DNA from: Ktedonobacter robiniae
GTDB lineage: Bacteria > Chloroflexota > Ktedonobacteria > Ktedonobacterales > Ktedonobacteraceae
Assembly: GCF_016587375.1 (NCBI RefSeq)
Contig: NZ_BNJG01000002.1
Span: 248,001 to 312,000, forward strand
DNA: 64,000 bases
Direction: 5' to 3'
Positions 54,052 to 63,155 of this stretch are shown here, one piece after another (positions within the stretch are counted from its first letter, which is position 1; every line of letters begins with the position of its first letter). Made by a program: the position numbers and the translations under genes. The notes under the pieces were generated by a model. That model made no database searches, had not been told where the DNA came from, and was given only the letters and a program-made list of their open reading frames with translations.

Positions 54052-55091
54052 CTAGGCAGTAATCAAAAGGCTTGAGCATCAAACTGCTGTGCTTCTGGAA
54101 AGATGGCTTCCCCTTCATGGGCGAGATAGCCGCAGTGTGTAAACCAACCGCGGGCATCCTGAGCAGTCACGGTTTTCAGGGCTTCGGCAATCGCCTCTTG
54201 GAGTATCTCCCGTGTCCGAGCACCCTTGCGTCGTAAATAGGTTTTCACTTTGGAGAATGCCTGCTCAATCGGCGAAAGATCAGGCGAGGAGACTGGCAAG
54301 TACAAGAGATGGCATCCTTTGGCATCAATGGCCTCACGAACACGCGGACCTTGATGCGCACTCAAAGTATCCATGACGACCGTTTGTCCTGGCTGTAAAC
54401 TGGGAGCCAGGGCCTGCTCGATGGAGATCTCAAAAGCGCGAGCATCGACTGCCCCCTCCAGGATCAATGCCTCACCCATCCTGTTCACAGAAAGCGAGGC
54501 GATCAAGGTGGTATTGGTTCCATAATTGCGAGGAACGTTGCCGTAGGCTCGTGTCCCTTGGGGCGATCGGGCGTACAGAGGAGTCAGAGCGATATGCGTT
54601 CCACATTCATCGACAAACATCCAGTCCTCCCGCTAGTGTTGTCCAACGAGGACGCGCCAAGCGGCTCGCGCCTCCTCGTCTCGTTCGATGGCTCTCAAGG
54701 TCTTTTTTTTCGCGTCCAGCCCAAATGCTTGATAGCGCGACCCATGGTAGCTGCACGTACCTGTTGCCCATGGATGGCTTCCCAGATGTGGCAGTGCTCT
54801 TCCAGCGTCGCGTCTCGATTGGCTTCTAACTGGCTCCACAAGCCTGATCGCAAGGAAGCTTCTTTGACTGCCGGACGGCCAGGAATGGGTTTGGGGCCGA
54901 GATCTCCTGCTTCCCGATACTGTTTCGCATAGTGTTTGATAGTTGCGCGAGACACCCCAAAGAGCTGGACGATTTCTTCGCGTGAGCGGCCTTCTTCGAC
55001 GGCACGCACCACTCGTTCTCGTAGGTCAGTTGAATACGCTTTCATCTCTCTCGCCTACTCTTTGGCTCAAAACTTATGCGTACCGCTCTAG
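54052..55091 (-). mobile_element. IS630-family insertion sequence upstream of the defence operon
   Basis: The bounds are tentative: CTAGGCAGTA...AGGCTTGAGC on the left and the complement of CTAGAGCGGTA...TTTGAGCC on the right are partly matching ends, each inside CTAG, in keeping with the TA targets of this family. It lies only ~80 bases from the operon promoter candidate. Confidence 0.6.
54063..55045 (-). pseudogene. IS630-family transposase in two frames with a stop
   Basis: The N-terminal part (54695-55045, 116 residues) holds paired helix-turn-helix motifs (STDLRERVVRAVEEGRSREE, VSRATIKHYAKQYREAG). The DDE part (54063-54620) has FVDECGTH, VMDTLSAHQG and SSPDLSPIEQAFSKVK. The halves are joined through a third frame (KKKTLRAIERDEEARAAW) that needs a shift at an A8 run (54703-54710 on the plus strand) and also contains a TAG before REDWMFVDE. 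Frameshifting at A runs is known in this family, but the extra stop suggests decay. Confidence 0.85.
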
Positions 55092-55359
55092 GGAAAGCAG
55101 CCTTCTTATCAGCTAATCTGACTCTATCTCTTTTTTAGGGTGAAAGGACTAATATTTTGCAAATAATGCCATACGTTGTGTTAAAAGTCAAGTATAGATT
55201 GATGGTGAGATGGATCCTGAAAAAGACTATCGAGGATAAGAGGCTTTTTGGATTTTTTCCACGTCGGTTTCAGAGGAAATATTACTGGCCAGTAACATTT
55301 CCCATGACGGAGTGCGGGCAGGCTGTTTCCTCAAAACGAGGCAGGCTTTTCTTGGAGCC
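55092..55359. other. Intergenic with short palindromes
   Basis: No supported gene. AAATATTACTGGCCAGTAACATTT-like symmetry occurs at about 55,277-55,300, and TGCGGGC/GCCCGCA brackets 55,314-55,363. Confidence 0.4.
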
Positions 55360-55415
55360 CGCATTGCATCATAAAAGTTCTTACCCCTGGGTAAGAACTT
55401 TTATGATGCAATGCG
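55360..55415. repeat. 56-bp near-perfect palindrome
   Basis: Two 27-base arms, starting CGCATTGCATCATAAAAG, pair perfectly around the two-base centre CT. The stem contains A/T-rich and GGGTAAGAAC blocks and would make a very stable cruciform or RNA hairpin. It lies at the 3' end of a decayed minus-strand gene. Confidence 0.88.
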
Positions 55416-55963
55416 TATGCCCATCACTGCGCCGTTTCGGTTGCCTCAATCCGAGTGAGTTCGTCAGTAGCTCTTCGGTCGATAATTCCGATTCGCTCGG
55501 CAAGAGCGGCACAAGTCGCGCCTGGCGTTGTCGCTCGCGATTCTCCGTTCCGACAAATGCCCATCGGAGCCGATCCAGACACCGAGCGGCATCGTACGCG
55601 GCCTCTCGAACCTCAGATACGAGGGGAGGTATCAGGTGGCGGGAGTTGGGCACGCCGCAGTCGATTGGTGAGCGCAACAACACGCGAGTGCGCCTCCGCG
55701 ATATGAGCCACGGAGGCTGATAACATGCTTGCATGGCGGATTGCCTCCAGCAAAGCGTTTAACACAGGCCGTATCAGGTACGTGATATCCGCCTTAATCG
55801 CCGCATCTCCTGACAACTCATCAAGCCATTTGCGGCCCATCAGTCCAACCGCGACGAGATCCTGATTGCCGCTCAGAGGGTTCACATCCGGCAAATCTGC
55901 GCGTTCATAGGTCACCGGATCTCGTGGCTGATGTTCAGTATCATAGTATCTACATCGCTCCAA
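55416..55963 (-). pseudogene. Unknown gene with a late frameshift
   Basis: The frame from 55963 (MERCRYYDTEHQPRDPVTYE) runs to a stop at 55613 after LRRAQLPPPDTSPRI. In a neighbouring frame the pattern continues as SEVREAAYDAARCLDRLRWA and FVGTENRERQRQ to about 55,420, which reads as the same helical protein. A single-base shift near 55,620 would join them. Family unknown. It overlaps the end of the gene at 55912-56424. Confidence 0.4.
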
Positions 55964-56424
55964 CTTTGAAAGGTCATCGGTGCCAGGTAGGGAATATGTG
56001 GGGAACGTGCGTCCGTCCCTTCGGCAGCGACCGCTCGCACCGTCAGCGTGTTCCCATCTCGCTCAACCTCCACATGCAGGAGTCCTTGGAGCCCCGCAAG
56101 CAGGCGCACTATTCTCTCGGATTCTCTCCTCGTCGGAGATGCTGCTTGTCGCACTCGCACAACTTCTGCTGACTGATGCGTGAAAAGCCACGGAACTATG
56201 CCAAGCTGCAACGCCAGGCAGGTTTCGCTCAATCGAGCAAACTCCTCAGCGAACTCCGCGTCACTCATTTCGACGGTCTTCTCTTCCACCACAACCCCAT
56301 TTTCGATCCTGCGCTGCGTGAGGGCAACCCCGTCATCATCCAGTACACGAACGCCTGCATGGGACCACAATGGTCCTAGACGTGACGCCATGCCGAATGT
56401 TGTGTAGCGATTCCTTCTCCCCAA
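55912..56424 (-). CDS. Hypothetical protein
   Basis: A frame of up to 170 residues starts at a TTG (56424) or at ATG 56391 (MASRLGPLWSHAGVRVLDDD). It contains MSDAEFAEEFARLSETCLAL and VEVERDGNTLTVRAVAA. No family is recognised and no good ribosome binding site is visible. The 3' end overlaps the following frame by about 50 bases, so one of the two may be frameshifted. Confidence 0.45.
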   Translation of the reverse strand: MGRRNRYTTFGMASRLGPLWSHAGVRVLDDDGVALTQRRIENGVVVEEKTVEMSDAEFAEEFARLSETCLALQLGIVPWLFTHQSAEVVRVRQAASPTRRESERIVRLLAGLQGLLHVEVERDGNTLTVRAVAAEGTDARSPHIPYLAPMTFQSWSDVDTMILNISHEIR

Positions 56425-56501
56425 AAGGCCAACTGAGAAGATAATACAGGCATAGAGTGACCCGATAGGTCAAGACCTTTATCTCAGAAAAGGAGAGAAC
56501 T

Positions 56502-57639
56502 ATGCCTATCCACAAGAACAACCATACCACGCGAGAAACCCGTCAATCTCATTCCTCGGAGTCGTCTGTTCCACTGCTTCCCGTCCCAGAGGACTTTCAT
56601 CAGTATCTGCTTGCTCAGATTCGGGAGGCGACACGAGTGGTCATGGAAGAAATCATGTGTGAGGAACTTACCCAGTTTGTGGGAGCGTCCTGGGGGAATG
56701 CACACCGGAGCGCCGGGAGCATCGCAATGGCCCCTACACGCGCGATTTAGGCACGGCGAATGGTCCTCTTGAGGAGTTGAAGGTGCCCAGAGACCGCGAA
56801 GGAGCTTTTCACACGCAGGTGTTTGAGCGCTATCAGCGCTATGAGCCCCAGATCGCCGAGGGACTGACCCAGATGTTTGTGAGTGGCACCAGTACCCATA
56901 AAGTAGGAGAAGTAGCCCAAACGCTCATGGGTGTTGCTCCCAGTGCCAGTGCCGTCAGTCGGCTTAATCAGAGTCTCACCGAACAATTTGAAAAGTGGCG
57001 CGAGCGCCTGCTTCTGGCTCATTATCGCATTCTGTACCTGGACGGTATCCATTTCACCGTTCGGCATGGCAACCAGACCGATCTCACCATCATTTTAACA
57101 GCGCTGGGGTGGACATGGACGGGAATAAAGACGTGTTAGCCTTGCGGGCCTGTGCTGAAGAAAGCAAAAATGGCTGGAGTTACCTGCTTCAGGATCTGCG
57201 TACCCGTGGAGTTGCAGAGATCGATCTGATCATCACCGATGGGCATGATGGACTGCTTGCAGCGGTTGGCTCGCTGTTTCCCGCCACTCCTCGGCAATGT
57301 TGCCTCATCCATAAACAACGCAATGTCCTCAACGCCATTCCCCGCCGGGAACGGCAGGAGGTCACTTCGGACCTGCTGGGCATCTGGAAGCAGGAGAAGA
57401 AAGAGGATGCCCTGCTCAATTTGGCGGCCTTCAAAGCGAAATATCAGAAGCGCTATCCTGAGGCCGCTCGCAGCCTGTGTGAAGACGAAGCGCATCTGTT
57501 GATCTTTTATGCGTTCCCGCCAGTCATGCATCGGTATATTCGCCACACCAACGCGGAGGAAAGATTGTGGCTTTATACTCGCTTTCTCCCAACAGTAGTG
57601 AAGGCAGTGGGAGAAACATTCCAGCCCCTCCTATCTTAA
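56502..57639 (+). pseudogene. IS256-family (mutator) transposase, decayed
   Basis: Three frames together read as an IS256-type transposase: an N-terminal part (56502-56700), a middle with RDREGAFHTQVFERYQRYEP and ILYLDGIHFTVRHG (first Asp), and a 3' part with IDLIITDGHDGLLAAVGSLF (second Asp), QCCLIHKQRNVLNAIPRRER. Frameshifts lie near 56,695 and 57,110. The C-terminal region with the catalytic Glu is missing or disrupted after NAEERLWLYTRF. The element cannot move on its own. Confidence 0.82.
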
Positions 57640-57701
57640 TCTGGCCAAACGTTAAAACTGGGAATTTGACGCTGCAGAGGCCTTGAGCGGTTTCACTAGC
57701 T

Positions 57702-58907
57702 CTACCGAGACAGGTAGTAGCGAAGCTGCTCATCAGCATGCTTGAGCACATCTATAACATCGTAGAGACGTAGTTCGCGCCATAGCTGTGGGGCAATCTG
57801 CAAAATACCTTCATCACGATTATACGTAATAAAGTTTTTGATCAGGAAACGCTCCAAAGGATTGCTAATAATAAGGCTCTTAATAGCCTGATCACTTGCA
57901 ACAAGCGGATTGACCATAAGCGAGCTGCTTTGCTCTAGTGGTTGGCCAGCCTGGATCTGTTGCACGTAATAGTCTCGAAATGATTTCACCAGTTCGTCAA
58001 TCTGTACCTTGCCCTCACGATCAACAAGCTGAAAGAAGGCCTTGATCATTACTGGCTTATACGATCTTGATAAGTTCCGACTCTTCGCGAAGTCGAGGAA
58101 TTCCTGCTTCCACTCGTCGCTTGAAGTTGGCATATTTCCAATACCAAGCTTTTTTCGTATTACCTCAATGCTATCACGCCGAAAGTAGTAGTTCGTACGA
58201 CCCCCTGATAGTTGGGCAGCATCTGGCTTGAGCATTTCAGATTCAACCCAGCGACGCACTCGGGCTGGATCGACACGCAAAGCATACCCGAGTGCATTCA
58301 GTGAGATGAGATCCTCCTCAGGCTTCAGGTCAATCGATTGCGTTTCTGAAGCTCCTGGCACATAATTTTGTACATCTTCCTCGACATGACTCGCAAGCAA
58401 GCTTCGCATCGACTCAAAAGCGGTAAAGTAATCGGGATCAATGTCTAGTTTCTGAGCATCGAACGTCGAGGATTTGACCCCCAAACGATGCTCAACCATC
58501 ATTGTGACAATCTGGTCGCCATTTAAAGTCAGGATACGAGGAATCGATGACGTGGCCTTCTGCAGTGCATTCGGCGCGTAATTCGCAGTCGTCATGAACA
58601 TGCCTTCAGAGAAACGCCCAGACAATGCCCCGATAAACCGATCAATATCTGGTCGTTGCACATTGTTTCTATGGCGCTTTACCTGGATTCCAATAGGAAT
58701 GCGAAACTGCCCTGCTACCAGGTTGCCCAGGGCATCAATCCCGCCATCTCCAATATAGCGCGTGACGGATACCGCTTCTAACCCTGCGTAAACCAAAAAA
58801 TCACCTGCAAAGAACTCAAAGCTCCTCGCAGACATACTCAGCAGTTGGTGCTTCAACTCGCGTTTGATATCAGGGTGAACTGGAGGAAGTGAAGCGTTTG
58901 AAGACAT
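57702..58907 (-). CDS. Mrr-type restriction endonuclease
   Basis: This 401-residue protein has an N-terminal Mrr_cat PD-(D/E)xK nuclease: SFEFFAGDFLVYAGLEAV, then GDGGIDALGN with D58 and IPIGIQVKR with Q75 and K77, and the RPDIDRFIGAL helix. A helix-turn-helix-like segment (LGYALRVDPARVRRWVESEM) and a C-terminal helical region follow. Mrr-type enzymes cut modified DNA. ATG 58907 is preceded by AAGGA. The HNH gene ends 13 bases upstream, so they form one operon. Confidence 0.8.
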   Translation of the reverse strand: MSSNASLPPVHPDIKRELKHQLLSMSARSFEFFAGDFLVYAGLEAVSVTRYIGDGGIDALGNLVAGQFRIPIGIQVKRHRNNVQRPDIDRFIGALSGRFSEGMFMTTANYAPNALQKATSSIPRILTLNGDQIVTMMVEHRLGVKSSTFDAQKLDIDPDYFTAFESMRSLLASHVEEDVQNYVPGASETQSIDLKPEEDLISLNALGYALRVDPARVRRWVESEMLKPDAAQLSGGRTNYYFRRDSIEVIRKKLGIGNMPTSSDEWKQEFLDFAKSRNLSRSYKPVMIKAFFQLVDREGKVQIDELVKSFRDYYVQQIQAGQPLEQSSSLMVNPLVASDQAIKSLIISNPLERFLIKNFITYNRDEGILQIAPQLWRELRLYDVIDVLKHADEQLRYYLSR

Positions 58908-58920
58908 AGAGAGATCCTTC

Positions 58921-59976
58921 TCATAATCCTTTAAATAGAGATTCCAAGTGATATTGCAAGTATGTCGTGTCAGGAAAATGAGCTTTTCCTGGTAAAACAA
59001 GTGACTGGCTAAGTACATTGCCAAAGTAGAGAGCGACATTGAGATCACTTCTTATGCTCTCTTGGAGCGTATGAGAACGAAGAATAGCGTAGTTGCCATC
59101 AACAGCGAGTAACCCCTGATCAAATGCAGCATCATGCGTTGGGCAGGCAGCAACACCGTTGCGCACATCTATCCGCTCCCTTGGTGTAGATTTCGCCCAA
59201 GGTTTAATATGCGATGCTCTGAGAAGATTACTTCCTCTCCCGTAGAGAGAATGGGGAGCAAAACCACAAAAGACACAGGTTCGATTGCAATTCTCAAGGA
59301 CTGCAAGGGCAAAGCGATGCTGGGCCAGACGCACTTTACGCTCAACAAGTTTTTCCGTTAAACGTTGGTTGATTTGAAAACTCTGCTCAATAGCCTCCAT
59401 TTCCGTTTCCGCCTCTGAGAGAGCAATGGAGAGAGACTCAGAAACCTCGTCTTGAGCCAGCAATTCTTCTTGTGAAGAGGTAGATGTCAGCAACCCAAGG
59501 AAATCAGGCAAAACAGCAGCATCGACATTCATATCACGTGCCGCGCCGAGAATTTTACGATAAAGGCTAGGATAAAGATCAGGCTGAGAAGCCAACGTCG
59601 CAAAGAGGAGAGGTTCTTCACGAGCACCGTTGGTACGTGCGCCCTCTAAATTTAACATCTTGCTGGTGATAGAGCCAGGTGATCGACGAAAAAGCGCAGC
59701 AAGTTGATGCACAATTTGAGGAGCAGAGGCAATATTGCCTCCTCCATAGGTATGTGGATTTACCAGAGTGAAGAGACCATAACACAACAATGTCTCAACA
59801 GGATTAAAAGGAGCTTGACGCTTTCCAGGAGGAGGCATTTCTCTTGCCAGAAGAGTAATGATTTGACTTCGTATCTCATCAAAAGTAATATCAATGTATT
59901 TACTAATACTGATTTCCAATTTTTGCGCTCTCACTGCTTTTGCCGGTAAACGCGATACTCTGCTTACGATTTTCAC
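58921..59976 (-). CDS. HNH endonuclease
   Basis: This 351-residue protein has a C-terminal HNH nuclease: CVFCGF zinc knuckle, LLRASHIKPWAKS (the catalytic His region), RIDVRNGVAACPTHDAAFDQ and GLLAV. The N-terminal 200 residues are helical (SKYIDITFDEIRSQIITLLA onward) and may read DNA. The GTG start at 59976 has only a weak signal, so the start is uncertain. It is transcribed with the Mrr-type gene. The pair could form a modification-dependent restriction unit. Confidence 0.82.
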   Translation of the reverse strand: MKIVSRVSRLPAKAVRAQKLEISISKYIDITFDEIRSQIITLLAREMPPPGKRQAPFNPVETLLCYGLFTLVNPHTYGGGNIASAPQIVHQLAALFRRSPGSITSKMLNLEGARTNGAREEPLLFATLASQPDLYPSLYRKILGAARDMNVDAAVLPDFLGLLTSTSSQEELLAQDEVSESLSIALSEAETEMEAIEQSFQINQRLTEKLVERKVRLAQHRFALAVLENCNRTCVFCGFAPHSLYGRGSNLLRASHIKPWAKSTPRERIDVRNGVAACPTHDAAFDQGLLAVDGNYAILRSHTLQESIRSDLNVALYFGNVLSQSLVLPGKAHFPDTTYLQYHLESLFKGL

Positions 59977-60346
59977 AAAGAACAGGTATTGCTGTTACTG
60001 TAACATACATACAAGCATTAGAAAAGGGTGTAATTAGGCATCTCTACATCCGCCGCAGGATCTCACCATGATATGGCTACAGAACGCATTATTTCCAAGG
60101 GAGTTTGCTAATTCAACCCCTCTTACCAGAAAGATAACTGGCTTGGTTAGCCCCAGCCTTCAGAAGCGGTGTACTGCTCATGTTGCCAATACATCGAAAG
60201 GATCTGCTGTTTCTGCTCATGGGTAAAAACACAATGGAGAGTGGTAGGATATACTATCTGCATCTGAGATCACAGCCCTGTGTACAACGTTTATAGATGA
60301 CTCTTTTGGAGCTAGATAGCAACCCATTATGGGGAAAGGATACTCC
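59977..60346. other. Intergenic, no firm gene
   Basis: A 38-codon minus-strand frame (60,147-60,263; contains THEQKQQILSMYWQHEQYTA) looks protein-like but has no ribosome binding site. GGGGAAAGGA at 60331-60340 belongs to the next small gene. Confidence 0.4.
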
Positions 60347-60508
60347 ATGAATAAACCAAAGACAGAGAGGCATCTCGATCAGGAGCGTGTCGCCGCTATA
60401 TTGGCCCTGGCAAGCAGACGAGCAGAGAGGCGAGAAGAGTATAATCAACTGGCTGAGAAGTTGAGCACAACACCTTATACGCACTTTTTTTATTTGTTTT
60501 ACTCTTAA
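60347..60508 (+). CDS. Small helical protein, 53 residues
   Basis: ATG at 60347 follows GGGGAAAGGA by six bases. The product starts MNKPKTERHLDQERVAAILA and continues LASRRAERREEYNQLAEKL, a charged amphipathic helix, then a Phe/Tyr-rich tail. The strong ribosome binding site and helix pattern support it; no family is known. It could be a small regulator or antitoxin-like peptide. Confidence 0.5.
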   Translation: MNKPKTERHLDQERVAAILALASRRAERREEYNQLAEKLSTTPYTHFFYLFYS

Positions 60509-60575
60509 AATGGCTTTATTTTTGCTACAGATTGTTTATTTTTATTAAAATTTATAAAGTAATATTTGTCATGTC

Positions 60576-60603
60576 TTGACAAAAAAATTGTATTAAGTAC
60601 CAT
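60576..60603 (+). promoter_or_regulatory. Candidate promoter of the 112-aa gene
   Basis: TTGACA (60576-60581) and TACCAT (60598-60603) are 16 bases apart in a very AT-rich region, 45 bases upstream of the ATG at 60648. Confidence 0.5.
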
Positions 60604-60647
60604 TAGTAATATCTGAAAAATAATAGGCGTTTGGAGGTTTTGCATTT

Positions 60648-60986
60648 ATGTCAAGCCTTGAAGAAGCTAAAATTCTTTTTGAGAAAGATATGTGGAATAG
60701 CTATACAGTTCCTCTGCGAAGTAGACATCATTATAATGCACATATTTTTCGGCAAAACATAGAAGATTATGGTGGAGTACAGGCTGCCAAAAATTTAATA
60801 GAGTCAGATAATATCCCCTATGGCCTTACTAAGCTCTATGAAATTGAGATGTTGGATCTTTCTGCTGAGGCTCTCATACTAAAACCGGAATATAAGAGTT
60901 TATTTACACCTCAACTGCGTGAGATTGCTCGACAGAAGCTAAAAATTCATTATGAGTATATAGCTCAATGGGATACTGGAGAATAG
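60648..60986 (+). CDS. Hypothetical 112-aa protein
   Basis: The product MSSLEEAKILFEKDMWNSYT... is AT-rich in codon use and has a defined pattern: EDYGGVQAAKNLIESDNIPY, GLTKLYEIEMLDLSAEALIL, LFTPQLREIARQKL. I recall similar small proteins scattered in accessory regions but cannot name the family. GGAGG precedes the ATG at good spacing. It is a single gene with its own promoter candidate. Confidence 0.7.
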   Translation: MSSLEEAKILFEKDMWNSYTVPLRSRHHYNAHIFRQNIEDYGGVQAAKNLIESDNIPYGLTKLYEIEMLDLSAEALILKPEYKSLFTPQLREIARQKLKIHYEYIAQWDTGE

Positions 60987-61265
60987 AGAGGTTTTGACTT
61001 CATTTTCCCATCTTTCAGCCAATCTTACTTAGTGCCTGTATTCCCATCTAAAATAATCCTCTTTAGATAGATTTGTCTGTACATAAAATCGGTATAATGC
61101 CTATATGTACGATGCTTAACGTTTTATTAGCACACGTCCTTTTTATACCTAAGTAATATAAAAAAAGCCTTCTCTTTTGTCGCGTGAAGCTCTATTTGGC
61201 ATGCCCGTCTCAATACGTTTCCTGATCGTTCTATATGTTCTATAATGTTGCGACTATGGCAAGTT

Positions 61266-62606
61266 TTAAATGAGACGAATATGGATCGCTTTGAAGCTAT
61301 TCCTTTGTTTTTTGCGGTCGTAGCTTTCCTCAACATCAAATTCGACCTGCATCGATGGAGTTGGACTCGTGTTGCGTGGCAGGTCACGGAAGCTGAAGTG
61401 AAAGTCATCAGTGTCTGAGCGGATAAAACCAAATTGTTTTTCTTCATTTACTGTCTTGATGAAACCTTGTCGGTGAGGGAGTGTGCCAGCTATTTCGTCT
61501 CTCCATAGATTCTGCAATTTTCGCTGTAGCTGATAGCCGTCTTGTGGGGTATATGTTTGTGGGGTGATTTGCGTTGTGTCGCCACTTTGTAGCAGTTCCA
61601 TTTGCTCTCTAAGTTCTTGAGCTGTTTTTGCTTTGTCCCATCCTTCGCGCTCCGCAAGGAGATGGGCCAATCGCAAATGCTCGTATGCTTCTTGATTTCG
61701 CCCTAGTTGTTGTAGTGGCACTGACATATGTCCGATCATTTTGTAACGCCCCTTGATTGGGCCTTGGAGTGATGCGGCTTTGCAATACCAGATCCAGGCA
61801 TCATCTGTGCGTTGGAGTTGCTCGCAAATTTTCGCGATGTCTTCGCGGATAAACCATTCCTGGTACTGTTTGTCTAAATTTTGTAGTTCTGTCAGTGCCT
61901 CTTCCTGATGACCCATTCTTGCTTTTGTTACTGCATTCCACCAGCGAAAATGTTTATTTGATGGATAATTCTCTGCGCCCTGCTGGGCCAATTTTTGACA
62001 CCCTTCATTCTGACCCATCTCAAACAGCGCTTTGATCATGCTATAAAACCATCGCTCCTGGTCTGACATTCGGCCTTGTTGATAGGGTTCTTTTGTAAGC
62101 TGTGCTGGATCGAGCTGGTTGGCAAATTTGTAGACAATCTGCCATTTCCCTCGTTGTTTGGCTTCGCGACAGATACCAAAAACAATTTTTGTACGTATAA
62201 GCGTGTCCGTCTCAGGACTATTTTTGAGTATGTATTCAGCAGCATTCTGCATTTTTTTGAATGTAGCCTCATCTTGAGATGTCGATTTAATATGATCAGC
62301 CTCATCATCCTCTTTATTTTCAGATGTTTTGAAGTAGTAGTCGTAGATGGCCCAGGCCCAAGCGTTGTGTACATATTGGTTCGCGCGTAGCTCTTTGCTA
62401 AGACTCCATCCAAAATCCATCGCTTCTTGTGACTTGCGCAATTTGCGCAGACAGTGTATATAGCGAGAAGCTGCGTAACTGTCACTAGGTCTATTTGTAT
62501 GTATCTGCTTATAAATTTCGGCAGCTCCGGCATAGTCTTGTGCCTGTTCGCATTCGGTTGCCTGTTTACTTAAAATGGCGTTGGGATTTGACAGATCCTC
62601 AAACAT
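61266..62606 (-). CDS. TPR protein with C-terminal cold-shock-like domain
   Basis: This 446-residue protein has tetratricopeptide-type helix pairs over about 1-330 (AQDYAGAAEIYKQIHTNRPS, MGHQEEALTELQNLDKQYQE, LGRNQEAYEHLRLAHLLAER). The last 65 residues look like a cold-shock OB-fold: GFIKTVNEEKQFGFIRSDTD, FHFSFRDL, MQVEFDVEESYDRKKQRN. The OB-fold would bind single-stranded nucleic acid while the TPRs hold partners. Its start overlaps the end of the upstream gene by 37 bases. It is the third gene of the helicase operon. Confidence 0.75.
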   Translation of the reverse strand: MFEDLSNPNAILSKQATECEQAQDYAGAAEIYKQIHTNRPSDSYAASRYIHCLRKLRKSQEAMDFGWSLSKELRANQYVHNAWAWAIYDYYFKTSENKEDDEADHIKSTSQDEATFKKMQNAAEYILKNSPETDTLIRTKIVFGICREAKQRGKWQIVYKFANQLDPAQLTKEPYQQGRMSDQERWFYSMIKALFEMGQNEGCQKLAQQGAENYPSNKHFRWWNAVTKARMGHQEEALTELQNLDKQYQEWFIREDIAKICEQLQRTDDAWIWYCKAASLQGPIKGRYKMIGHMSVPLQQLGRNQEAYEHLRLAHLLAEREGWDKAKTAQELREQMELLQSGDTTQITPQTYTPQDGYQLQRKLQNLWRDEIAGTLPHRQGFIKTVNEEKQFGFIRSDTDDFHFSFRDLPRNTSPTPSMQVEFDVEESYDRKKQRNSFKAIHIRLI

Positions 62607-63136
62607 TGTGTCAAATACTCCTTTGCATAGAGGAAGTCAGGTGATAATGGTTTCTGCCATGCTTCCTGGAGCGCTTGTTGATCCAGATACGCATAACGCG
62701 AGTCGCTGAGTATACCCTGAAGGCCTATTTTTACTTGTTCGCAGATAATGGCGAAATCAATATATTCTTTGGCGAAAGGCTGAAGAATATGTAGATATTC
62801 GATTGCCGCTTCAAAGTAGGAGGAGGGGTCCCCGGGCACTTTTGTTGCGGTTGATCTGTGCTCATGAACTAGTGTATGCTGTAGTCCGAGTAGTGGCATA
62901 ATTCTGGATTTCAGTTCACTAGTTACCCATTCATCGACGGTGTGAAGTTTCCATGTGTTGTTTTTAGGTTTGTAGTAAATCGTGAATTGTGCTGTTTGTC
63001 TAGCGAGGTGAACTGTAAAATTTATACCAAATTGAATAGGGGTATAGGTGCAACGGTAGTCGAGTGATACAAGGTACTGTTTCACTTCATTGGCCTTGCT
63101 CTCCAGAATATCGTTCAGTGTTTTATTATCCATCAC
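62570..63136 (-). CDS. Hypothetical protein between helicase and TPR genes
   Basis: This 188-residue protein has an N-terminal alpha/beta part (VKQYLVSLDYRCTYTPIQFG, TAQFTIYYKPKNNTWKLHTV) that resembles a small nucleic-acid or nucleotide-binding fold, and a helical C-terminal half. No family is recognised. It is 20 bases downstream of the helicase gene and overlaps the TPR gene, so the three are one operon. Confidence 0.65.
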   Translation of the reverse strand: MMDNKTLNDILESKANEVKQYLVSLDYRCTYTPIQFGINFTVHLARQTAQFTIYYKPKNNTWKLHTVDEWVTSELKSRIMPLLGLQHTLVHEHRSTATKVPGDPSSYFEAAIEYLHILQPFAKEYIDFAIICEQVKIGLQGILSDSRYAYLDQQALQEAWQKPLSPDFLYAKEYLTQCLRICQIPTPF

Positions 63137-63155
63137 ATTACATACTCATTTCTAG

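Noticed and set aside
60147..60263. A 38-codon minus-strand frame as a small gene
   Set aside because: The pattern looks protein-like but there is no ribosome binding site or supporting context.
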